Below are positions 19,429 to 27,414 of a stretch of 64,000 bases of DNA, piece by piece. Made by a program: the position numbers and the translations under genes. Source of the stretch: Tritrichomonas musculus (lineage: Eukaryota > Parabasalia > Tritrichomonadida > Tritrichomonadidae); NCBI GenBank assembly GCA_039105265.1, contig JAPFFF010000013.1, forward strand, positions 1,054,001-1,118,000, in the 5' to 3' direction. The notes under the pieces are model-generated. The model saw nothing but the letters and a program-made list of their open reading frames with translations. It ran no database searches and was not told where the DNA came from. Each line of letters begins with the position of its first letter. Positions within the stretch are counted from its first letter, which is position 1.

Positions 19429-20805
19429 TTATTGAGGATATCCATTATCATCATCATCTAGATGTGGAAAATTATATTGGAATTCATTTCCTTTCGACTT
19501 CATATCAGATTTTTGTTGATATTGGTTCTTTATCATACCTTCATTGAAGGTTTTGATGTTCTTCATCACTTGTTTCGGTGATTGCCTCCTGTCTTTTTTA
19601 ACGAAGTCGCATGAATTGTCCAACTTCTCTTTCTCTTCTGGTGATAAGTATGGTCGAAGATGATAAATGCAATTGGACAACTTCCATCCATATGTCTTGA
19701 ACAATGATGTTTGTTCAGCTGTAGAAGTCTGGGGAATGGTGTCAAACATGTATCGAAGATGGTCTAGTTCGTTGTCCATCAATTGAGTTCTTACATACTT
19801 CTCTGCAAATGAATCAGTTGTTGGAGGACCAGCTTGTTGAGCATTTTTGAGATCCGCCACGTCCTTCTTGAGGTCGTGAATTTTGTTAATGTACTTCGCC
19901 ACCTTTTTTGGAGCAAGTTCCAATTTCATCAGCTCGAGTGCGTATTCGTCGTTATCATCAATGTCTTTCCTGAGTTCTTCAGCATTGTGATTGATGTCTT
20001 GAATGTGAAATTCTACACCAGTCATTTTCTCCTCCAACTTCGATAATCGGTCTTTCAAGTTTTCATTTTCTTCTATTAATCGTTCCATTTCCTCTCGAAA
20101 GTCGAATGGACGAACATTATCCTCCTTATAATCACTATTGGATTTCATTTCATGAAGACTTTTCGGTGGCTTGTATGGTTCTTTGCGAGCTGGTGATGGT
20201 TCTTCAACAACATCTTCGATTTTTGTTTCTTCCTTCGGATTGGTACTTGTCTTCTGTGGTTCTGTAAATCCAGATGGTCTGGATATAGGACCAAGTCTTG
20301 GAGGTGGTGGTGGTATTTTTGGTAATGTATTTGGTGTAGGAGGAAGGAGTGGATGATATCGAGGTGGTGGAAATACTTTACTCGAAAATGGCACGTACTG
20401 CTGCTTCTTCCTTCTTGCATCGTCTTCTTGCTTCAATCTTGCTAATGCTTCTTCTTCTTCTTGTTGCTGCTTCTTCCTTCTTGTTGCTGCTTCTTCTTCT
20501 TGTTGCTGCTTCTTCCTTTCTTCTTCTTCTTCTTGTTGCTGCTTCTTCCTTTCTTCTTCTTCTTGTTGCTGCTTCTTCTTCCTTCTTGCTTCATCTTCTT
20601 CTTGCTGCTTCTTTAATCTAGCTGCTTCTTCTTGCTGCTTCATGATGTACTGCTTCATTGATTCGAGTTGTTCTGGGGTCATGTTCTTGAACCAATCGTC
20701 TGCGGGTGGAGCTGATGGCGGATCTGATGGTGGAGCTTGTTGACCCAATTGCTCGATCGAGTCAAATAGACTAACATCGCTATCTGAGCTATACTGGAAG
20801 GACAT
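19429..20805 (-). CDS. Coiled-coil, Pro-rich Maverick protein, unknown function
   Basis: 458 aa from ATG at 20805 (MSFQYSSDSD). Order: acidic N-terminus, Pro/Ala stretch, a long KKQQQEEEE-type repeat (DNA 20395-20620), a Pro-rich section (PPPPRLGPISRP), then a coiled coil (LIEENENLKDRLSKLEEKM) and an Asp-rich end. The coding repeat on the DNA is a GCTTCTTCTTCTTGTTGCT-like microsatellite that will vary in length. It may be a scaffold or internal virion protein. It lies just upstream of the polymerase on the same strand (gap 67 bp). Confidence 0.7.
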   Translation of the reverse strand: MSFQYSSDSDVSLFDSIEQLGQQAPPSDPPSAPPADDWFKNMTPEQLESMKQYIMKQQEEAARLKKQQEEDEARRKKKQQQEEEERKKQQQEEEEERKKQQQEEEAATRRKKQQQEEEEALARLKQEDDARRKKQQYVPFSSKVFPPPRYHPLLPPTPNTLPKIPPPPPRLGPISRPSGFTEPQKTSTNPKEETKIEDVVEEPSPARKEPYKPPKSLHEMKSNSDYKEDNVRPFDFREEMERLIEENENLKDRLSKLEEKMTGVEFHIQDINHNAEELRKDIDDNDEYALELMKLELAPKKVAKYINKIHDLKKDVADLKNAQQAGPPTTDSFAEKYVRTQLMDNELDHLRYMFDTIPQTSTAEQTSLFKTYGWKLSNCIYHLRPYLSPEEKEKLDNSCDFVKKDRRQSPKQVMKNIKTFNEGMIKNQYQQKSDMKSKGNEFQYNFPHLDDDDNGYPQ

Positions 20806-20980
20806 TACAAGTATAAAAATGATTAATTTTCTTGTTGATATCACTAAATTTTAAATTTCGTAGAAAAACTCGAAGGTGGATATTTTTCTTTGAAAAAGTT
20901 ACATTAACTATAAAAATTCAAAAATTGAATTAAAAAAAAATAAAATATATTGAAATTTTAAAAAAATATATTTATTAATA

Positions 20981-20986
20981 TCACTA
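20981..20986 (+). promoter_or_regulatory. Inr-like motif (TCACTA)
   Basis: TCACTA matches the trichomonad initiator and lies 11 bases before the ATG at 20998. Confidence 0.5.
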
Positions 20987-20997
20987 TTATTTTATTA

Positions 20998-21423
20998 ATG
21001 ATGAATGAAGAAGAAGATAAAATAGAAGATATTTTACAAAAACAAACACCTCCTAAAGGTTGTGATTCATTCGACTACAAAATAAATATAAACATGTCGA
21101 AAAAAATATCTCAACTAAAAGTTGAAGATGATACATCAAATTTAAGAACGATGTGTGAAAATTATGCTCATGCTCTTGAAAATGATGCACATCGACTTCG
21201 AGCAAAACAAAAAAAGAGGTATGATGAATGGTTTGACAGCCTCGAAAAAGATTGTTATCCTGCAAGAGACATTGTTAACTTGTACAACATGTTCTTTGGT
21301 CATGAACTATCTATTACTCGACTTGGTTTCGGGCATCTCGATGGAACAAAGAGACACTTTACACATAAGAAAGTGAAAAGAAACAAGAAGTTCATCACAA
21401 TGTACTACAAGAAAAATGAATAA
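20998..21423 (+). CDS. Small Maverick protein, unknown
   Basis: 141 aa with an ATG preceded by an Inr-like motif. The N-terminus is acidic (MMNEEEDKIEDIL); the middle has LRTMCENYAHALENDAHRLR (helical); the C-terminus is Lys-rich (KKVKRNKKFITMYYKKNE). Nucleic-acid binding is plausible from the basic tail; no family is recognised. A T-rich tandem array follows directly. Confidence 0.6.
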   Translation: MMNEEEDKIEDILQKQTPPKGCDSFDYKININMSKKISQLKVEDDTSNLRTMCENYAHALENDAHRLRAKQKKRYDEWFDSLEKDCYPARDIVNLYNMFFGHELSITRLGFGHLDGTKRHFTHKKVKRNKKFITMYYKKNE

Positions 21424-21429
21424 CTAAAA

Positions 21430-21910
21430 ATTTTTTAACTACTTGTTTTTTTCGAGGTACTTGTTTTTTTTCGAGGTACTTGTTTTTTTTTTACGAGGTA
21501 CTTGTTTTTTTTCGAGGTACTTGTTTTTTTTCGAGGTACTTGTTTTTTTCGAGGTACTTTTTTTTTTTTAGGTACTTGTTTTTTTCGAGGTACTTGTTTT
21601 TTTTTTAGCTACTTGTTTTTTTTTTTAGCTACTTGTTTTTTTTCGAGGTACTTGTTTTTTTTTTAGCTACTTGTTTTTTTTTTCGAGGTACTTGTTTTTT
21701 TTTTTAGCTACTTGTTTTTTTCGAGGTACTTGTTTTTTTTCGAGGTACTTGTTTTTTTTTCGAGGTACTTGTTTTTTTTTTTACTTGTTTTTTTTTCGAG
21801 GTACTTGTTTTTTTCGAGGTACTTGTTTTTTTTTTTTTAGCTACTTGTTTTTTTTACGAGGTACTTGTTTTTTTTCGAGGTACTTGTTTTTTTTCGAGGT
21901 ACTTGTTTTT
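21430..21910. repeat. T-rich tandem array, about 24 units of 17-21 bp
   Basis: Units read (CG)AGGTACTTG followed by 7-12 T, with variants AGCTACTTG. The array fills the gap between two convergent genes. The core GTACTTGTTTTTT also occurs in the spacers of the TIR tandem repeats (ACTTGTTTTTTCTTGAAGTAC), so internal and terminal arrays may share a function or origin. Open frames across it are low-complexity artefacts. Confidence 0.85.
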
Positions 21911-22075
21911 CCTCATAAGCTACCTTTTTCCTCATAAGCTACCTTTTTCCTCATAAGCTACCTTTTTCCTCATAAGCTACCTTTTTCCTCATAAGCTACC
22001 TTTTTCCTCATAAGCTACCTTTTTCCTCATAAGCTACCTTTTTCCTCATAAGCTACCTTTTTCCTCATGTGATAC
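21911..22075. repeat. 19-bp tandem array, 8 exact units plus one degenerate
   Basis: The unit CCTCATAAGCTACCTTTTT repeats every 19 bp from 21911 to 22062, followed by a diverged unit (CCTCATGTGATACC). On the minus strand each unit encodes EEKGSL-stop, the tail of the gene ending at 22046, so the array looks like repeated duplication of that gene's 3' end. Confidence 0.85.
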
Positions 22076-22312
22076 CTCTTTATTTTCATATTCTTTTATT
22101 TTATCTTTCATACTTTGTACTTCTTTTTTCTTTCTTTCACGATATGCCTTTTGTTGTTTCTTACGTGCTTCATTTCTTTCTTCAACTGTTGCATATTTTG
22201 GTTTCCTTCCTCTTTTTTCGACACTCTGAAGATTCTCTTTGCTTTTCGACTTCTTGAGTTTTTTGATAATGGCTGTTTCTTTGAACTCACCTAAATCTAA
22301 ATTTTGGCTCAT
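22046..22312 (-). CDS. Small basic protein with AT-hook-like motif
   Basis: 88 aa, ATG at 22312. Seen: a KRGRKPKY core (AT-hook-like), followed by a long basic helix (EARKKQQKAYRERKKKEVQS) and a charged tail. The basic helix resembles a bZIP basic region but has no leucine zipper. Inference: a DNA-binding regulator or DNA-packing protein of the Maverick. The last residues and stop lie within the 19-bp array. Confidence 0.65.
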   Translation of the reverse strand: MSQNLDLGEFKETAIIKKLKKSKSKENLQSVEKRGRKPKYATVEERNEARKKQQKAYRERKKKEVQSMKDKIKEYENKEVSHEEKGSL

Positions 22313-22352
22313 GATTTCATTGGAGATAAAAAATTGAATTATTTTTTCAAAA

Positions 22353-22363
22353 TCACTTCATTT
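22353..22363 (+). promoter_or_regulatory. Overlapping Inr-like motifs (TCACTT, TCATTT)
   Basis: Two matches to TCA(C/T)(A/T), at 22353 and 22358, lie 6-17 bases before the ATG at 22370 and decide that start over triplets further upstream. Confidence 0.5.
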
Positions 22364-22369
22364 TTTAAA

Positions 22370-22732
22370 ATGTCGTCTACCGCAAAAGACTTCAAAGAAT
22401 ACCAAAAACAGCAAAAGAATGATATAAAAAGTGCTAATGCTGAAATCACCAATGCTGTTAAAGAGGTTGTATTCCTGTTCAACCAAAAAATAACAAACTC
22501 TACACCATCTAGTGTCTGCATCAACTATGACCCTTTGATACAAACCAACTTGAACAAGATTGCTGGTGCACTTACTCAAATGAATCTCACTACCTGTGAG
22601 GTTTATATCAAAAAGAATCCACAATCTCCAAAACCAAAACCTCTTGGCTTTCAAGTGCCAATAGTGTCTGACTCGCAAGAGACACAAGAAGATGATGAAC
22701 AAGAAGCTTCATCACCAAAAGATAAGGAGTAA
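22370..22732 (+). CDS. Small Maverick protein, unknown
   Basis: 120 aa from the ATG at 22370 (MSSTAKDFKEYQKQQ). An N-terminal helix with Lys/Gln and hydrophobic spacing is followed by a mid-section containing PLIQTNLNKIAGALTQMNL and an acidic tail (SQETQEDDEQEASS). It converges on the minus-strand gene ending at 22760 (27-bp gap). Function unknown. Confidence 0.55.
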   Translation: MSSTAKDFKEYQKQQKNDIKSANAEITNAVKEVVFLFNQKITNSTPSSVCINYDPLIQTNLNKIAGALTQMNLTTCEVYIKKNPQSPKPKPLGFQVPIVSDSQETQEDDEQEASSPKDKE

Positions 22733-22759
22733 GAGTAAAAAATAACTACTTCTAATTTT

Positions 22760-23284
22760 TTATACTATACAATATTTTAAACATACATGATAATTATTAA
22801 CAAGTTCATTATATTCTTTATTATATACTTGTTTCAAATCAATAACTACTTCTCCATTATCTTTAATGATTTTTATAGCATCAATTTTTTGTATTGGACT
22901 ACTCTTTGCTGCACAACATCCAACATCTTCATTAAGTTGTACTTCAACTTCATTTACATGTAGTATTGATTTGATGATGTTGCAAAGAGATGCAATAGGT
23001 ACTATGATACATTTCTTTGATATAATATTAGCTAGTAGTGCTTTGTCTTGATTAAGTAGTATTTGTGCATATGCTTCAAGTATAACATTCCTTACATCTG
23101 GTTCAACTTCAACAGGTTCAGTTTGCACTCCAATGTCTCTTGTAATAACAATGTCTTCCTTGCCATCATCTCTCTTATTAATAATAATGTTGTTGTTGAT
23201 GTTTGATGTAGATGATGCAGCTGCTGATGGTTCTAAAGATACATTTGCTTGAACTCCATTAGTTGTACTTCTCTTCTTAATCAT
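22760..23284 (-). CDS. Maverick protein with LC8-type motif, unknown
   Basis: 174 aa, ATG at 23284 in a TAAATG context. The N-terminal ~55 residues are low-complexity, then DIGVQTEPVEVEPD (DNA near 23118-23132), which resembles a dynein light chain LC8-binding motif. The C-terminal half is alpha/beta-like (NEVEVQLNEDVGCCAAK, IIKDNGEVVIDLKQVY). Flanked by capsid-cluster genes on the same strand, so it is possibly virion-associated. No family recognised. Confidence 0.6.
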   Translation of the reverse strand: MIKKRSTTNGVQANVSLEPSAAASSTSNINNNIIINKRDDGKEDIVITRDIGVQTEPVEVEPDVRNVILEAYAQILLNQDKALLANIISKKCIIVPIASLCNIIKSILHVNEVEVQLNEDVGCCAAKSSPIQKIDAIKIIKDNGEVVIDLKQVYNKEYNELVNNYHVCLKYCIV

Positions 23285-23304
23285 TTAAGTTTGAAAAAAA
23301 ACTT

Positions 23305-23739
23305 TTAATAGATATTGTTTTGAGTAATAACATGTTGTGTAGGTCCATATCTAATATCTTGTTTATTATATTCTCTTGCTCTACCTTGCATAGCAGGTGG
23401 TTCAGGCTTCTTAAGATATTTTGGTAGTAGAGGTACTGGTTTATCATGTTGACCAATATGTCTATAAAATCCACCATCAGTTATGCTAACAGGAGGTTCA
23501 TGTAGAGGTTTCGTTATATGTTCTCGAGTATCTGGGAATCTAACAGGCTCATCATGTTCAATAATCTGAGTAGGTGGTCGATTAATAAAAGGATTGAATG
23601 TGACTGAATATGTATTAGTATTGCTGAATACACCAAAATGTTGGAATTCTATGTCTTTATTTTTCATGGTAGCTTCATTAAACATCATACCTTCTCTTCC
23701 AACAATCTCAGCATGTGGGCTTCTATAATCATTCGACAT
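23305..23739 (-). CDS. Pro-rich Maverick protein, probably structural
   Basis: 144 aa, ATG at 23739 in a TAAATG context. It is rich in Pro, His and Arg with little predicted regular structure (EPVRFPDTREH, PLLPKYLKKPEPPAM). It sits between the unknown 174-aa gene and the major capsid gene with gaps of 20 and 31 bp. A capsid cement or internal role is inference from location. Confidence 0.55.
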   Translation of the reverse strand: MSNDYRSPHAEIVGREGMMFNEATMKNKDIEFQHFGVFSNTNTYSVTFNPFINRPPTQIIEHDEPVRFPDTREHITKPLHEPPVSITDGGFYRHIGQHDKPVPLLPKYLKKPEPPAMQGRAREYNKQDIRYGPTQHVITQNNIY

Positions 23740-23770
23740 TTACAAAAAAATAAAATATCCTTCTTTATGT

Positions 23771-25453
23771 TTATTCAGGGGTTGTTAAATCATAAGGACC
23801 AATACGTACTGATGGTGGCATACCATTTGGTCTAATCAAAATACTAATTGATATATCTGTTAATAAGCATAATAATGGAGGCGTATCAACTTCCTTTCTA
23901 AATGGATTATCTGCCTTTTGACTACATATCAGTTCGAAGTTAATAGGTGCAAGACTTGAAAGACCTTGTTGATATGTTCCATCCGTTTCAGTTGGAAGAC
24001 CTATGAAGAATGAGGACCTATCATTTGGATAATAACCTGTTGTATTTTCATTATATTGATACTCATTAGCTAGACTTGCTATAACCTCTTTGTTAAATCC
24101 ATTTTGCTCTCCATTCATGTTCATTGCATTCTGGCAATATTCGAGGAACTCTGGATACTTACCATTAGTACCAAATGCTTTAGCAGGAATATTGTTGTAA
24201 TTACCACAATTCATATGAAATGCTTCAAACATAGGATTCTTGAAGTATGTCTTATGCGTATGCTTGAGTGGGAATAAGCAAAACATACTATCTACAAAAT
24301 TAGGTGTAATAGTAATAGTTGCTTTATCTTGTTCATTATTAAGAGGTCTTGTACAAGTGTAAAATGACATAATCTGTGTTGGGAATGTAAGTGGATGTTG
24401 AGGGTTAGCATATCTTTGAACAAGTGCTGTATATACAGATTCATGAATACCAAAACAAGGTATAATACTCGCGCATTCTTCAATGGAATAATCAACAACA
24501 CTCCAAGTTCTCCAATCACTGTAAATTGTTCGGTCAACTCTTTCCTTAGTCTTGTCAGCTCCTGTAATTTCATATGCTCCTCCATGATTTTCACCAACAG
24601 GTGGAAGATTCTTGGGGTGATTAATCTTATCCATTGCTATTTTTTCGGTACTTGTCCACATCCATATTGGTTCTCCAATAGGTCGAAATTCATTGGTAAT
24701 TTCATCAACATTGAAGTCTTTCATTATATGTGGATTAGCAACCAAGCTCTTTTCAAAACCAACTGGACAATATACCATACCAGCTGTTGAAAAGTATAGA
24801 CGTAATTCGATTTTACCTGCAAATGCTGGCAAGTACTTGATATTAGATAATGGTAGGAATCGTCGCAAATCAATCTTTAATCTAATTGTTTCAGTGACGG
24901 AAGTCACATCTTTGTTAAGATTTGCAACAAAACCACATCTCCTTCCATGAGTATCATTCCAAATATCCTTATGTCTTGCTTTACTATATATATCAGCTCT
25001 TTTAGTAACTTCATTTGCACAACATGCAGTTAAAAAGGATTCTTCACATCCAAAGTTCTGGGTATAAAGCGTCATACCATTAGCTACAATTTCATACTTC
25101 TCAACAGCATCTCGAGCATCCTTAAAACCAAACCATACCTTACCAAAATTATAACCACTGACATTTTCTAAATCACTTAGAATTGGCTTGTCTATTTTTA
25201 TCATCACTTTCATATCTGCTCGAATAAAGCCATTATATATATCTGCTGTATTATGAGTATTAGGAGAGATAATACATGTTGTATATGAACCACTCTTAAT
25301 TGGTGGTGATGGTGAATACGAAGTTTGTGGATTTAATGAGTATGCCTTATTTGTATCACTAAGTGAAATGCAATTATCGACAACATCAAAATAGGATGCA
25401 ATTTGGGTACAAACCTCAGCTGAGGTTCTCATATATTGTTCCTTGTTGAGCAT
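23771..25453 (-). CDS. mcp: Major capsid protein, double jelly-roll type
   Basis: 560 aa, ATG at 25453. The whole length is beta-rich. The motif LKIDLRRFLPLSNIKYLPAF with following GKIELRLYF, then FRPIGEPIWMWTSTEKIAM and late PYDLTTPE, fits the double-jelly-roll major capsid of Polintons and related viruses in length, the order of strands and the 'lxPFLxxxxYLP' signature. It neighbours the packaging ATPase and small capsid genes on the same strand. Inferred role: the icosahedral shell. No frame breaks are seen. Confidence 0.8.
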   Translation of the reverse strand: MLNKEQYMRTSAEVCTQIASYFDVVDNCISLSDTNKAYSLNPQTSYSPSPPIKSGSYTTCIISPNTHNTADIYNGFIRADMKVMIKIDKPILSDLENVSGYNFGKVWFGFKDARDAVEKYEIVANGMTLYTQNFGCEESFLTACCANEVTKRADIYSKARHKDIWNDTHGRRCGFVANLNKDVTSVTETIRLKIDLRRFLPLSNIKYLPAFAGKIELRLYFSTAGMVYCPVGFEKSLVANPHIMKDFNVDEITNEFRPIGEPIWMWTSTEKIAMDKINHPKNLPPVGENHGGAYEITGADKTKERVDRTIYSDWRTWSVVDYSIEECASIIPCFGIHESVYTALVQRYANPQHPLTFPTQIMSFYTCTRPLNNEQDKATITITPNFVDSMFCLFPLKHTHKTYFKNPMFEAFHMNCGNYNNIPAKAFGTNGKYPEFLEYCQNAMNMNGEQNGFNKEVIASLANEYQYNENTTGYYPNDRSSFFIGLPTETDGTYQQGLSSLAPINFELICSQKADNPFRKEVDTPPLLCLLTDISISILIRPNGMPPSVRIGPYDLTTPE

Positions 25454-25471
25454 TTTTTAGATGAAAAAAAT

Positions 25472-26008
25472 TTACATCATATCTTCAAAGATGCGATTTC
25501 TCCTACCCATTATTCGTTGAGGAGGTATATATTGTTGTGGTGGTTCTTCATATTGTTGTTGTGGTTCTTCAGGAACATATTGTTGTCTTGGTTGACTCAT
25601 TCTTTTATCAACAACCTCTTTTATCATTCGTCTCTGTTCTTTCTTTTCTCGACTTATCTTCATTTCTTCACCTAGTGATTTTAATTGTTTGAGTATTTCT
25701 TCATTCACAGTAGGGTCATATGTTTGTTGAGGTTTTCGTGGTTTTGGAGGTTTTCGTGCAGCTTTCGAACTTAATGACTTTCTGGGAGTTTCTTCAAAAT
25801 CATCACTATTTGAGTTTTCTTGAGTTTCTTCGATATTTTCACTTTCTGAGTTTTCTTGAGAATCTTGACGAATTGGAGTTTTTCGGGGTTTTACTATATA
25901 CTTGTCTTTCTTCTTTGTTGGCAAAACTTCCCAATCTGGGTCATCCCTTCCATTCAACCATTTATGAATAACCGCAAGTCTCTTAGAACCTGTTAGATGT
26001 TTTGACAT
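25472..26008 (-). CDS. Basic, low-complexity Maverick protein (virion/DNA-associated?)
   Basis: 178 aa, ATG at 26008 (TAAATG context). A short structured N-terminus (SKRLAVIHKWLNGRDDPDWE) is followed by basic stretches (KKKDKYIVKPRKTPIR), Ser/Glu-rich acidic repeats, KPPKPRKPQQ, and a C-terminal Pro/Gln/Tyr repeat (PQQQYEEPPQQYIPPQ). It lies 18 bp upstream of the capsid gene. The charge pattern suggests a DNA-binding or scaffolding protein; this is not proven. Confidence 0.55.
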   Translation of the reverse strand: MSKHLTGSKRLAVIHKWLNGRDDPDWEVLPTKKKDKYIVKPRKTPIRQDSQENSESENIEETQENSNSDDFEETPRKSLSSKAARKPPKPRKPQQTYDPTVNEEILKQLKSLGEEMKISREKKEQRRMIKEVVDKRMSQPRQQYVPEEPQQQYEEPPQQYIPPQRIMGRRNRIFEDMM

Positions 26009-26057
26009 TTAAAAATAAACAAAAAAAGTCCATAAATTGAGTTTTATTGAGTTTTCA

Positions 26058-26513
26058 TCAGATGTAAGTTCTCGCATGATTGTTTGTAGTAAATTCACTC
26101 TCTTTTAATGAATTAGATGAAAATGTTGGCTTTTCAAGAGGTGCACCAACTGAATCGCCTTTTGCAGATTTATTAATTGATGACAAGGCAGTTTTCACAT
26201 TTCCTTCTGGGACATATTTTAATGCTGTGTCAGCTATGTTTGCTAATCTATTTCTTGTTTTATCGCTCAAGAAGCTTTCACCAAGACCTCTTGCAACTGA
26301 ACCAATAACACCAGCATGCTTGGTTAATCCACCTGCTGAAGCATCCAATAATTTACTTGCAAGACCTCCAGTAAAACTATCTGCAGCTCCCATTAATAAT
26401 TTACCACCTAAACCTACTCCTCCTTTTATTATCGTTTGCCATGGAGAAAATTCTTTTTGTTTAGCATAATTTGGCTTCCAATAATCTTCTACTGAATGAC
26501 GTTGAATTCCCAT
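26058..26513 (-). CDS. Gly/Ala-rich amphipathic protein (possible membrane-active minor virion protein)
   Basis: 151 aa, ATG at 26513 (TAAATG context). The middle is small-residue-rich and amphipathic (IIKGGVGLGGKLLMGAADSF, LASKLLDASAGGLTKHAGVI). Known: adenovirus pVI and analogous proteins in adenovirus relatives and Polintons are small, amphipathic and protease-processed. A protease gene is present in the element. The similarity is by composition only, so the role is tentative. Confidence 0.45.
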   Translation of the reverse strand: MGIQRHSVEDYWKPNYAKQKEFSPWQTIIKGGVGLGGKLLMGAADSFTGGLASKLLDASAGGLTKHAGVIGSVARGLGESFLSDKTRNRLANIADTALKYVPEGNVKTALSSINKSAKGDSVGAPLEKPTFSSNSLKESEFTTNNHARTYI

Positions 26514-26531
26514 TTAAAAAATAATAAAAAA

Positions 26532-27398
26532 TTATTCAAAATAGTACTTATTAGCAGAAATATTCATTACGAACTTCTCATGTGGTTCTTTATGTTGTAG
26601 GTACTCAGCTACTGTCTGTTTAGTATTTAATGAGTTATTTGTTTGTTGCAACAAGCTCGTAAAATCTTCCTCACTATATCCTGTATAACATATGATATCT
26701 GTTGCTAACCTTTTAGCATTCATATGAACAAATCGAATTGTTTGTATTGCCATGATACATGTTAAATTATAGTGTCTTGTTTTGGTTAACAACTTGATAA
26801 ATTCACTATTACCATTCTTTAATAAATCACTACCTGCACAATCATCTAGTATCAATAATGTATTATATGGATATGATGATGTTTCATATTTGACTAACTT
26901 ATTGGCTATATATATTATTTTATCATTGAGCTCATTTAAATGATGCTTCTCAATGAGCCTCCTCATTTCGTCATTGGTCTCTTTCATTCGAGATAGTACA
27001 TATTTGACAATGGCATAATATTTTATCTTTCTTCGAAGATGTCGTTTTAGATAACTCATTAATTCTCTTTCCTTTACATAATCGATTCTTGATTGTATCT
27101 GTTTATTAAGTGTTTCAGCTGTTTTATCCATTTTACCAGAGCTTGAGCAAAATATTATCTTTTGGTAGTATGGATGTTTAAACAACCTCTCTGTTATCAT
27201 AATATGTCTCCATATCCAAAAACTTTTACCAGCACCTGGTTTACCAATTAAAAAATATATACCGTTTGTGCTAAAAGGATAATCAGGTGATAATGGTTTA
27301 ATTAATGCTCCATCTATTTCTTTCATGTTCTTCCGTAAGGTTTCTTTAATCAATGTTTCTACTTTATTTATTAGTTCTGCACTTGGGGGTTCATCCAT
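26532..27398 (-). CDS. FtsK/HerA-type genome-packaging ATPase
   Basis: 288 aa, ATG at 27398 (TAAATG context). Walker A is GKPGAGKS at residues 52-59 after a hydrophobic strand (GIYFLI). Walker B is LLILDD at 181-186, followed by CAGSDLL and TKTRHYNLTCIMAIQTIRF, with the Arg and Gln expected for the sensor region. Length and motifs match the packaging ATPase (A32-like) of Polintons, virophages and other DNA viruses with double-jelly-roll capsids. It would pump the linear genome into the capsid. Genes on both sides are capsid or integrase genes with 16-18-bp gaps. Confidence 0.9.
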   Translation of the reverse strand: MDEPPSAELINKVETLIKETLRKNMKEIDGALIKPLSPDYPFSTNGIYFLIGKPGAGKSFWIWRHIMITERLFKHPYYQKIIFCSSSGKMDKTAETLNKQIQSRIDYVKERELMSYLKRHLRRKIKYYAIVKYVLSRMKETNDEMRRLIEKHHLNELNDKIIYIANKLVKYETSSYPYNTLLILDDCAGSDLLKNGNSEFIKLLTKTRHYNLTCIMAIQTIRFVHMNAKRLATDIICYTGYSEEDFTSLLQQTNNSLNTKQTVAEYLQHKEPHEKFVMNISANKYYFE

Positions 27399-27414
27399 TT
27401 ACAAATTTTTAAAT

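Noticed and set aside
20349-20621. 90-codon plus-strand frame rich in Leu/Ala/Ser
   Set aside because: Antisense of the KKQQQEEEE coding repeat of the gene at 19429-20805.
21671-21937. 88-codon plus-strand frame rich in Phe, Cys, Arg (RYLFFF units)
   Set aside because: It is a translation of the T-rich tandem array; no start context and composition follows the repeat.
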